This document shows, one piece after another, positions 45,440 to 52,836 of a DNA stretch of 64,000 nt. Source of the stretch: Clostridiales bacterium (GTDB lineage: Bacteria; Bacillota; Clostridia; Christensenellales; Aristaeellaceae). How positions within the stretch are numbered: position 1 is the stretch's first letter; each line of letters opens with the position of its first letter. A program made the translations under genes and the position numbers. The stretch covers positions 1-64,000 of the forward strand of contig JAAYDR010000071.1 of the NCBI GenBank assembly GCA_012729115.1, written 5' to 3'. A model generated the notes under the pieces. It saw nothing but the letters and a program-made list of their open reading frames with translations, was not told the origin of the DNA and searched no databases.

Positions 45440-45464
45440 CTCTCATGCCGGTCAGGCATGAGAG
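45440..45464 (-). promoter_or_regulatory. Perfect 10-bp inverted repeat at the hydrogenase transcription start
   Basis: CTCTCATGCC at 45440-45449 is exactly complementary to 45455-45464 with a 5-nt spacer. It starts a few bases downstream of the predicted transcription start of the leftward operon, so it could be a repressor operator or a 5'-UTR stem-loop. No T-run follows on the leftward strand. Confidence 0.6.
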
Positions 45465-45472
45465 GCAGACCT

Positions 45473-45501
45473 ATTATAGGACTGAGCGGCTGAACAGTCA
45501 A
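45473..45501 (-). promoter_or_regulatory. Predicted sigma-A promoter of the hydrogenase operon
   Basis: Minus strand TTGACT (complement of 45496-45501), 17-bp spacer, perfect TATAAT (complement of 45473-45478). This is one of the best promoters in the window. Confidence 0.75.
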
Positions 45502-45582
45502 CGAGCAATTTCATATATATATTCAGGAAAAGATTGTTTCATTTGTGACGATGGTGGAGATGATTGAGCAGGGAAGAATGGC

Positions 45583-45610
45583 TTGACTACGGGGTGGATC
45601 TGTCTATAAT
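45583..45610 (+). promoter_or_regulatory. Predicted sigma-A promoter of the hyp operon
   Basis: TTGACT at 45583-45588, 16-bp spacer, perfect TATAAT at 45605-45610, ending 23 bp before hypA. The leader is very short and the divergent hydrogenase promoter lies ~80 bp away. Confidence 0.7.
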
Positions 45611-45633
45611 GAACGGGAAGAGGGGGGAGCGGG

Positions 45634-46002
45634 ATGCACGAGTACGGCCTGACCAAGGGGATCGTGAAGATTATGCTGAAGGCCGCGGACGAACACCAGG
45701 CCCTTCGGGTGACGGGGGCGCGCCTGGTGGTGGGAGAAAATACCAGCATCATTCCCGGCTCTGTTCAATTGTACTTTGACCAGATCGCCAAGGGCACCAA
45801 GGCGGAGGGGGCTGTGCTATCCATCCGCACCGTCAAAGCGGAAATGCGCTGTCCCCTGTGCGAAACAAACTTTATCCGTCCACGCTTTTCCTTTGAGTGT
45901 CCTGCCTGCGGAACCCTGGGCAACCCTACGCAGATCGGCAACGAGTTCTATCTGGAAAGCGTGGAGCTGGAGGACGGCAAGGAAGAAGGAGGAATACCAT
46001 GA
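45634..46002 (+). CDS. hypA: Hydrogenase nickel incorporation protein HypA
   Basis: A 122-residue HypA. The N-terminal Met-His-Glu, whose His binds nickel, is intact (MHEYGLTKG). The zinc-binding domain carries two CxxC pairs: CPLC at about residue 73 and CPAC at about 90. HypA delivers Ni to the large subunit together with HypB. It is the first gene of hypABFCDE and ends with an ATGA overlap with hypB. A short acidic tail (GKEEGG) follows the conserved domain. Confidence 0.95.
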   Translation: MHEYGLTKGIVKIMLKAADEHQALRVTGARLVVGENTSIIPGSVQLYFDQIAKGTKAEGAVLSIRTVKAEMRCPLCETNFIRPRFSFECPACGTLGNPTQIGNEFYLESVELEDGKEEGGIP

Positions 46003-46655
46003 GCAAGCAAGATGTGGAAATTATGGCGGACATTAACGCCGAAAATGACCGCCTGGCGGAGAAACTTCATCAGGACCTGGTAAAAAAGGGAATTTTTACC
46101 ATCAATGTCATCGGCGCTCCCGGGGTGGGCAAGACTTCCACCATCACCCGGATCATTCAGGGCCTGGCTGACATTCCCAGCGCAGTGGTGGAGGGGGATA
46201 TCCAGTCGGATATCGACACCCAGGCACTGAAGGAGAGGGGCATCCCCTCGGTACAGATCAATACCGGAGGCGCCTGCCATATTGATGCCGTTTTAATGGA
46301 AAACACCCTGGCGGGTTTTCCCCTCAGGGAGAACAGCCTGCTGTGGATTGAAAACATCGGCAATCTGGTGTGCCCCGCGGAGTTCATGATTGGCGAGGAT
46401 GTGAAGATGCTCATCTGTGCGGCCACCGATGGCTCGGACAAGCCCTACAAGTACCCCCTGGCCTTTGAAAAGGCTGCGGTGATCCTGATCAACAAGGCGG
46501 ATCTGCTGCCCCATGTGGATTTTGATCTGGAGTATTTTACCAGGGGCATCCGCGCCCTGAACGCTGCCGCGCCCATTATTCCCGTATCTGCCAAGACCGG
46601 CGAAGGGATCAGCGAGGTGTGTGAATGGATTGGGCAAAGACGTTCCAGTCGCTGA
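45999..46655 (+). CDS. hypB: Hydrogenase nickel incorporation GTPase HypB
   Basis: A 218-residue SIMIBI-class GTPase. The P-loop GAPGVGKTS lies near residue 40, VEGDIQSDID and the metal-binding GGACHID loop follow, then ENIGNLVCPAEF, and NKADLLP supplies guanine specificity. It lacks the N-terminal CxxCGC and His-rich nickel-storage stretches that some HypBs have. It releases Ni through HypA into the hydrogenase. The ATG at 45999 overlaps the hypA stop and GGAGG is six bases upstream. Confidence 0.95.
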   Translation: MSKQDVEIMADINAENDRLAEKLHQDLVKKGIFTINVIGAPGVGKTSTITRIIQGLADIPSAVVEGDIQSDIDTQALKERGIPSVQINTGGACHIDAVLMENTLAGFPLRENSLLWIENIGNLVCPAEFMIGEDVKMLICAATDGSDKPYKYPLAFEKAAVILINKADLLPHVDFDLEYFTRGIRALNAAAPIIPVSAKTGEGISEVCEWIGQRRSSR

Positions 46656-48889
46656 TATGGATTGAGGGAATCGTCCAGGGGGTGGGCTTTCGGCCTTTTG
46701 TAGTCCGGATGGCCCGCAGGCATGGCATTTGCGGCACGGTGCAAAACGCCCAGGGAGCCGTACGGATTTCTGCCTTTGGGCCCGAAGAAGGCCTGGATGC
46801 CTTCATTTCTGCCCTGGAAATGGAAAAACCCGCGCCCAGCCACATTGCCCGGATGGGGCAGACCCGCCGGGAGTTGGCTGCCGGGGAGGAGGTTCCGGAT
46901 TCATTCCGGATTCTGCCCAGCCTCCAGGAGGAGAACAGGCTGGTGATGCCCTCCCCGGACCTGGCGGTCTGCGACGAATGCCTTCTGGAGATGGCGGATC
47001 CATCCGGCCCCCGGTACCGGAACCCTTTCATATCCTGTACCCACTGCGGGCCCAGGTTTTCCATCCTCAAATCCATCCCCTATGACCGGCGGAATACTTC
47101 CATGGCGGATTTCCCGCTGTGCCCCCTGTGTCAAAGGGAGTATACGAACCAGGACAACCGCCGCTTTCATGCCCAGACCGTGTGCTGCAATGACTGCGGC
47201 CCAAGGCTCCAATGGGTGGATCGGGAGGGGAAAACAACACAGAAGGCTCTTGAGCGGGCCATAGACATCTTGGCATCAGGCGGCCTTGTGGCTGTCAAGG
47301 GCATTGGAGGCTATCACCTGGCTGCGGATGCCACCCGGGAAGAAGCTGTGATGGCCCTTCGGGAGGTGAAGGCCCGGGAGGCCAAACCCTTTGCCGTGAT
47401 GTTTGGGGACATGTCTGCGCTGCTGGCGTGCTGTCATGCCGGGGAGGCGGAGCAGGCATTGCTCCTTAGCCCTGCCCGGCCGATTGTACTGCTTGGGAAG
47501 AAGCCCTCGGCCATTGCGCCCCAGGTCTGCGGCCCAAGCCCGGACATCGGCGCGTTTCTGCCCTATACGCCGCTCCAGCATCTGCTGCTGGCCCACCTGC
47601 CCCCCCTGGTGATGACCAGCCTGAACCATTCCTCCCTGCCCATCATCGCCAGGGATGAGGACGCCTTGGCCTTCATGGAGGCTCATCCCCAGGTGGTCGG
47701 GTCGCTGGTTCATGACCGGCCCATCCTCCATCCCCAGGATGATTCCGTGATGCTGTTCATCGCAGGCAAGCCCACCTTTTTGCGCCGCGGACGGGGCTAT
47801 GTGCCCCAGGGGATTCCGGTAAAGGATGGAAATGTGCTTGCCCTTGGGGGACAGGAGAAGAGCGTTTTTACCCTCACAGGCCAGGGCTATGCCTATCCTT
47901 CTACGGAGCTGGGGGATTTGGACACCGTGGAAAATGTGGCCCAGTATTGCAGCACCCTTTCAGCCATGGAAGATCTGCTGGCGTTTGCTCCCAGGCTGGT
48001 TGCCTATGACCCCCATCCGGGATACGCAACCTCCCGCCTTGCCCGGGAGCTGCCCGGGCCGAAGCTTCCCGTCTATCATCATCATGCCCACATCGCCTCG
48101 GTGATGGGAGAGCATGGCTTGATGGGTCCGGTGATCGGTGTTGCTTTTGACGGCACGGGATATGGGGAGGACGGCACCATCTGGGGGGGCGAGTTCCTGA
48201 TTGCGGACCGCAGGTCCTTCCGCAGGGACGCGTCGCTCAAACCCGTGTGGCTGCTGGGGGGAGATGCCTCCGTGCGCAGGGCGTCCCTGACGGCCGACTG
48301 CTACCGCTATGACGCGGGGCTGGCTCAGGACCTTGACCCGCTGCTGGTGCGGGTCCTGGAGCTGCGGGTCAACGCGGTGGCATCCTCCAGCATGGGACGG
48401 CTCTTTGACGCGGTGAGCGCGATGCTTGGCATCTGCACTACCTCCACCTACGGTGGGCAATGCGCCATGGAGTTGAACTACGCCGCCCAGACCTTTGCTC
48501 AGGAGGGCAGACTGGCCGAACCCTTGCCCTGGGAGCTTGGAGCGGAGAGCCAGGTGGATTTCGCTCCCTGCATCCGCGCGCTGCATGCCCGGCTTGGGCA
48601 GGGGGAGTCCCCTTTCGCACTTGCCTACGCCTTCCATGAAACGGTTGCCCGGATGGTGCTGCGGGTGTGCCTTCATCTGCAAGAGCAGACCGGAATCAAA
48701 ACCGTATGCCTCTCCGGAGGCGTGTTCCAGAACCGGCTTTTGACGGAGCGTGTGATTTCCTTGCTTGAAGGAGAAGGCTTTGGGGTATACAGAAACCAGG
48801 CCGTTCCACCGGGGGACGGCGGCATTTCCTTTGGACAAGCGGTGGTGGCGCTGGAAGCGATGAAGGAGGGATCATTCCCATGTGCATAG
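46625..48889 (+). CDS. hypF: Carbamoyltransferase HypF
   Basis: A 754-residue HypF of normal length. The domains come in order: acylphosphatase (IVQGVGFRPFVVR near residue 15-27), two zinc-finger pairs (CDECL, CTHCGPRFS, CPLCQREY, CNDCGPR, ~residues 115-195), a YrdC-like carbamoyl-adenylate domain (~205-385), and a Kae1-like domain with YHHHAH and GVAFDGTGYG metal- and ATP-binding blocks. It makes the cyanide ligands with HypE, starting from carbamoyl phosphate. The start lies inside the hypB 3' end (31-bp overlap) with GAGG seven bases upstream. Confidence 0.95.
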   Translation: MDWAKTFQSLIWIEGIVQGVGFRPFVVRMARRHGICGTVQNAQGAVRISAFGPEEGLDAFISALEMEKPAPSHIARMGQTRRELAAGEEVPDSFRILPSLQEENRLVMPSPDLAVCDECLLEMADPSGPRYRNPFISCTHCGPRFSILKSIPYDRRNTSMADFPLCPLCQREYTNQDNRRFHAQTVCCNDCGPRLQWVDREGKTTQKALERAIDILASGGLVAVKGIGGYHLAADATREEAVMALREVKAREAKPFAVMFGDMSALLACCHAGEAEQALLLSPARPIVLLGKKPSAIAPQVCGPSPDIGAFLPYTPLQHLLLAHLPPLVMTSLNHSSLPIIARDEDALAFMEAHPQVVGSLVHDRPILHPQDDSVMLFIAGKPTFLRRGRGYVPQGIPVKDGNVLALGGQEKSVFTLTGQGYAYPSTELGDLDTVENVAQYCSTLSAMEDLLAFAPRLVAYDPHPGYATSRLARELPGPKLPVYHHHAHIASVMGEHGLMGPVIGVAFDGTGYGEDGTIWGGEFLIADRRSFRRDASLKPVWLLGGDASVRRASLTADCYRYDAGLAQDLDPLLVRVLELRVNAVASSSMGRLFDAVSAMLGICTTSTYGGQCAMELNYAAQTFAQEGRLAEPLPWELGAESQVDFAPCIRALHARLGQGESPFALAYAFHETVARMVLRVCLHLQEQTGIKTVCLSGGVFQNRLLTERVISLLEGEGFGVYRNQAVPPGDGGISFGQAVVALEAMKEGSFPCA

Positions 48890-49104
48890 CGGTTCCCGGC
48901 AGACTGATTTCCCGGGAGGGGGATCAGGGCAGGTGTGACGTGCGGGGAAATGTGGTTTTGGTGGAGTTGGGCCTTGTGGACGCGGATATTGGCGATTACC
49001 TGCTCATCCACGCGGGCTGCGCCATTCAAAAAGTGGAACAGGAGGAGGCCAGGGAGATTTTGGAGCTGCTCTCTCTGGTGGATGCGTATGCAGGCAACGC
49101 TTGA
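48880..49104 (+). CDS. hypC: Hydrogenase assembly chaperone HypC
   Basis: A 74-residue HypC/HybG-type chaperone with the invariant N-terminal Met-Cys (MCIAVPGRL) whose Cys2 holds the Fe(CN)2CO group with HypD. The rest is a small beta-barrel (VVLVELGLVDADIGDYLLIHAGCAI) with a C-terminal helix. GGAGG precedes its ATG. The gene overlaps hypF by 10 bp and hypD by 17 bp. Confidence 0.95.
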   Translation: MCIAVPGRLISREGDQGRCDVRGNVVLVELGLVDADIGDYLLIHAGCAIQKVEQEEAREILELLSLVDAYAGNA

Positions 49105-50140
49105 AGGGATTGCCGCTGCCATCCGTAATTACAAAGGCCGGCCCATCAAGCTGATGGAGGTCTGCGGCACCCATACCGCTGCGATTTCAAGGCAGGGGGT
49201 TGCGTCCCTGCTGCCGGAGGGAATCAGCCTGGTGTCGGGCCCCGGTTGCCCGGTGTGCGTCACGCCAGGCGGGTACATTGATACCTTGTGCCGGGCGGCT
49301 CTTGCGGATAAGACCACTGTGCTGACCTTCGGGGATATGATGCGGGTACCCGGCAGCGAAGGATCCCTGATGGAGGCCAAAGCTCGCGGGGGAAGTGTGG
49401 AGATGATGTATTCCCCCATGGACGCCCTGCGCAGGGCCAAAGCCCAACCGGAGCATACCTTCCTGATTGCGGCCCTTGGCTTTGAAACCACCTTGCCCAT
49501 GTACGGACTGCTTCTGGAACGGCTCAGGGAGGAGCGCATCGATAACGTACGTCTTTTCCCTCAGCTCAAGGCGCTGATTCCCTGCCTGAACTGGCTTTGC
49601 CAGCGGGACCCGGACATCGACGGCTTCCTGGGCCCCGGTCATGTGAGCGCCATACTGGGCTCGGACGCCTTTGACCCCATCAGCGAGCGGTACAGGGTGC
49701 CTATGGCCATCGCGGGCTTTGGGTACGAACATTTGGTGGTGGCCTTGCATGACCTGATCACGCAGGTGTCCCAGGGGCGGCACGAGGTGCGCAATTTCTA
49801 TCCCAGCGCCGTTCTGCCCCAGGGCAACGAAAAGGCGCAGGCGCTGATCGCCCGCTGTTTTGTTCCCCAGGATTCTCTGTGGCGGGGCATGGGGGAGGTG
49901 CCGGATTCGGGCTACGGGCTGGCTCCGGAGTTTGCGGAGTATGAGGCGAAGCTTCCCATGGGACAGAGCACCAAAGAGCCTCCCGGCTGTCTGTGTGCCA
50001 ACGTCATCATCGGCCGTGCGATTCCCACCCAATGCCCGATGTTTGGCAAAACCTGCCTGCCCGAGAATCCGGTGGGGCCGTGCATGGTGTCCAGTGAAGG
50101 AAGCTGCGGCATCTGGTATCAGAACCGGCGCGCCCGATAA
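49088..50140 (+). CDS. hypD: Hydrogenase formation protein HypD
   Basis: A 350-residue HypD. It has the iron-binding MEVCGTHT block near residue 22, GPGCPVCVTP (~residues 55-64), ALGFETT, GPGHVSAILG, and the C-terminal cysteine cluster (CLCANVIIGRAIPTQCPMFGKTC) that holds its [4Fe-4S] cluster. With HypC it assembles the Fe(CN)2CO unit. I placed the start at the ATG at 49088, six bases after GGTGG; another ATG at 49082 is possible. Confidence 0.94.
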   Translation: MQATLEGIAAAIRNYKGRPIKLMEVCGTHTAAISRQGVASLLPEGISLVSGPGCPVCVTPGGYIDTLCRAALADKTTVLTFGDMMRVPGSEGSLMEAKARGGSVEMMYSPMDALRRAKAQPEHTFLIAALGFETTLPMYGLLLERLREERIDNVRLFPQLKALIPCLNWLCQRDPDIDGFLGPGHVSAILGSDAFDPISERYRVPMAIAGFGYEHLVVALHDLITQVSQGRHEVRNFYPSAVLPQGNEKAQALIARCFVPQDSLWRGMGEVPDSGYGLAPEFAEYEAKLPMGQSTKEPPGCLCANVIIGRAIPTQCPMFGKTCLPENPVGPCMVSSEGSCGIWYQNRRAR

Positions 50141-50152
50141 GGAAGGATATGT

Positions 50153-51142
50153 ATGAAGATCACCCAGGCCCACGGCGGTGGCGGGAAGCTTACCGCCGAC
50201 CTCATCAGCAACATCTTTGCCCGGCATTTCGCCAATGAAGCCCTGGATCAAATGGAGGACGCGGCGGTACTGACCTTGGGCACGCCCAGGGTCGCTCTGA
50301 CCACGGACTCCTTTGTGGTGACCCCCCTGTTCTTTCCCGGCGGGGATATTGGCCGCCTGGCTGTGTGCGGTACGGTCAACGACCTGCTGATGAGGGGTGC
50401 CACCCCCCGCTATCTGACCGCAGGCTTCATCCTGGAGGAGGGTCTGGATACCCACACCCTGGAGGACGTGGTCATTTCCATGAAGAAAACCGCTGACGAA
50501 GCGAGGGTTTCCATTGTGGCGGGGGATACCAAGGTGGTGGAGGGCCATGGCGGCCTGTACATCAATACTGCGGGGGTAGGGGAGATGCGCTGCTCCCAGA
50601 ACATAAGCGCAGGCAACGCCCATCCCGGGGATGTGGTCATCATCTCCGGTGACTTGGGGCTGCATCATGCGGCCATTCTTTCCGCCCGCATGGGCATTGA
50701 AAACACCATCAAAAGTGACGCAGCGCCCCTTGGGGAAATGGTGGGGAAGCTTCTGGAAGCCGGCTTGCCTGTCCATACCCTGCGGGACATCACCCGGGGC
50801 GGGCTGGGAACAGTGCTGTATGAAATTGCCCAGGCTTCCGGAGTCCACATTGCCATGGACCACACCGTCCCCCTGACCAACGATATGGTGGCGGGCTTTT
50901 GTGACCTCCTGGGCCTTGATCCCCTGTTCATGGGCAATGAGGGAAAGATGGCCCTGGTACTGCCGGAGGACTTCGCAAAGGAGGCCTTGGCGCTGTTGGA
51001 CGCTTCCTGCTATGCATCAAAGCCCCGGATCGTGGCCAGGGTGCGGGAAAGTGCCTCTCCCCTGGTGACCTTGGGAACCCGGGGAGGCGGAACCCGCATC
51101 ATCGAGCCCATGGCGGGAGAGGGGCTTCCCAGGATTTGCTGA
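50153..51142 (+). CDS. hypE: Carbamoyl dehydratase HypE
   Basis: A 329-residue PurM-like ATPase that converts the thiocarboxamide on its own C-terminal cysteine into thiocyanate for the cyanide ligands. The tail ends in LPRIC, so Cys329 is the last residue, as required. Blocks ALTTDSFVV, TVNDLLMRGA, VAGDTKVVEG and TRGGLGTVLYEIA are all present. It is the last gene of hypABFCDE and follows hypD by 12 bp with AAGGA upstream. Confidence 0.95.
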   Translation: MKITQAHGGGGKLTADLISNIFARHFANEALDQMEDAAVLTLGTPRVALTTDSFVVTPLFFPGGDIGRLAVCGTVNDLLMRGATPRYLTAGFILEEGLDTHTLEDVVISMKKTADEARVSIVAGDTKVVEGHGGLYINTAGVGEMRCSQNISAGNAHPGDVVIISGDLGLHHAAILSARMGIENTIKSDAAPLGEMVGKLLEAGLPVHTLRDITRGGLGTVLYEIAQASGVHIAMDHTVPLTNDMVAGFCDLLGLDPLFMGNEGKMALVLPEDFAKEALALLDASCYASKPRIVARVRESASPLVTLGTRGGGTRIIEPMAGEGLPRIC

Positions 51143-51162
51143 TGGCATGGACCGCATGGATT

Positions 51163-51179
51163 CCCTGTCGCAGGGTTTT
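51163..51179 (+). terminator. Short hairpin terminator after hypE
   Basis: CCCTG at 51163-51167 and CAGGG at 51171-51175 with a 3-nt loop, followed by TTTT. The stem is short, so it may be weak. Confidence 0.4.
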
Positions 51180-51189
51180 ACACCTTGCA

Positions 51190-51219
51190 TTGTACAAAAT
51201 CTCCCCTCGGTGGTATAAT
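51190..51219 (+). promoter_or_regulatory. Predicted promoter of the D-Ala-D-Ala carboxypeptidase gene
   Basis: TTGTAC at 51190-51195, 18-bp spacer, perfect TATAAT at 51214-51219, about 65 bp before the start codon. Confidence 0.5.
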
Positions 51220-51283
51220 AAACTGTTATGGTTGCGGCGTAGCGTTTGCAGCAGCAGAGGTTGAAACCAAAGGAGGCGGAGGG

Positions 51284-52801
51284 ATGGGCAAGACACCGGA
51301 ATGGGGCCGGAGGTTGGCCGGGAGGCTGTCCGCGTTCCTCCTGCTGGCTGTCCTGCTGGCGGCCTCCGGGCCTTTTCAAACCCTTTTCGTCTCATCCGTC
51401 CTGGCGGAGCCCTTTGTGGAGGATGTCCAGTTCATTCCCCCAAAACTTCCCTCGGACGTGGACCCCTATGAACCGGCCCACCCGGAGGATCTTCAGGAGG
51501 AGCAGCTTTACGCCAAGGCCGCCATATTGATTGAGGCAAAGTCCGGAGAGGTCATCTTTGAGAAGAATGCCGACGAGCGGATGTACCCCGCTTCCACCAC
51601 CAAGATCCTCACGGTATTGCTGGGGCTGATGATGGGGGATTTGACAGCCCAGGTCACAATGACCGATACGGCAGCCGACATCCCCGACGACAGTTCCACC
51701 ATCCCCCTGGACGTGGGGGAGACCATCAATTTCAAGGATTTGCTTTTTGTAACCCTGATGCGCTCGGGCAATGACGGAGCGAACCTGATTGCGGAGACCA
51801 TCAGCGGCAACATCAACGACTTCGCGATTCTGATGAACCAGGCGGCGGCCATGTATGGCTGCACCGGCACCAACTTCACGAACCCCAGCGGTCTGTTCAA
51901 CAACGACCACTACACCACTGCCCGGGACATGGCGAAGATCGCCCAGGCCGCCATGGCCAACGAGACCTTCCGTGAGATGGCCAAGGTGTACACCTACAGT
52001 CTGCCCCGCAGCAACCTGCATCGAAGCCGGGTACTGGTCAGCCAGTCGCCGGATTTTCTCAACCCCAACCTGGAGGGGAACGAGTTCTACTATCCCTATG
52101 CCATTGGTGTGAAAACCGGTTATTTGAATCGTGCGGGTTACTGCTATGTAGGCGCTGCGGAGAAGGACGGGGTGGAGCTGATCTCCGTGGTGTTCTACAC
52201 CACCAAGTCGGGGCGCTGGACCGATACCAAAATGCTGATGGAATACGGCTTTTCCGAGTTCGTCAGCATGACGCCGGTGGAACTGTACAACAAAAACCCG
52301 GTGGTGGTGGAAACCTCCGGCTTTTCCATGGAGGATGAGGACCTGGGCCGGCTGCCCCTGGAAATCCGGCCGACGGAGGGGGCCAGGCAGATACACATCG
52401 TGGCCACCCGCACCGAGATGGAGGCCATGGCCCGCAACCTGAAGCAGACTGTTCTCATCGAGTACACCCGCAGTTTCAACGCCCCCATCACTCAGGGGGA
52501 GGTAATGGGCAAGATGATCTATTATCCTGCAGACGGGGGCAGTCCGGTGGAATACGAGCTGCTGGCCTCCCGTTCCATTGCCCGTCGGTTGAACGCGCCC
52601 AAGACCCTGGAGGAGATCGAAGCGGAGGTCTACGCGGACCCGAATCCGTTCCCGCCCTTCTCCTGGGAGCTGCTGTTTGTGGCCCTGAGTCCCTTTGCGG
52701 GGCTGTTCATCGTGATTCGGCTGCTGCTTCGCCTGTTCCGCCGCACAGGGCGGCACAGGAAGGGCCGGGTGCCCAAGCCGGGGAACCGGTACTTCCGCTG
52801 A
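51284..52801 (+). CDS. D-alanyl-D-alanine carboxypeptidase (PBP5/DacF-like)
   Basis: A 505-residue class C low-molecular-weight penicillin-binding protein. An N-terminal hydrophobic signal (~15-45) is followed by the three active-site motifs: SxxK in YPASTTKILT (~residue 105), SGN in MRSGNDGA and KTG in IGVKTGYLNRAG. A PBP5-type C-terminal beta domain follows, then a C-terminal transmembrane helix (~465-485) and a basic tail, an arrangement with two membrane anchors. It trims pentapeptides in the wall, perhaps during sporulation as DacF does. Start at 51284 has AAAGGAGG seven bases upstream. Confidence 0.9.
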   Translation: MGKTPEWGRRLAGRLSAFLLLAVLLAASGPFQTLFVSSVLAEPFVEDVQFIPPKLPSDVDPYEPAHPEDLQEEQLYAKAAILIEAKSGEVIFEKNADERMYPASTTKILTVLLGLMMGDLTAQVTMTDTAADIPDDSSTIPLDVGETINFKDLLFVTLMRSGNDGANLIAETISGNINDFAILMNQAAAMYGCTGTNFTNPSGLFNNDHYTTARDMAKIAQAAMANETFREMAKVYTYSLPRSNLHRSRVLVSQSPDFLNPNLEGNEFYYPYAIGVKTGYLNRAGYCYVGAAEKDGVELISVVFYTTKSGRWTDTKMLMEYGFSEFVSMTPVELYNKNPVVVETSGFSMEDEDLGRLPLEIRPTEGARQIHIVATRTEMEAMARNLKQTVLIEYTRSFNAPITQGEVMGKMIYYPADGGSPVEYELLASRSIARRLNAPKTLEEIEAEVYADPNPFPPFSWELLFVALSPFAGLFIVIRLLLRLFRRTGRHRKGRVPKPGNRYFR

Positions 52802-52836
52802 GAAAAGCCAGATATACAAAAGAAAGGGGGAGGCGT

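Noticed and set aside
49187-50863. 558-codon minus-strand frame across hypD and hypE
   Set aside because: It overlaps two certain genes on the opposite strand and shows only shadow composition.
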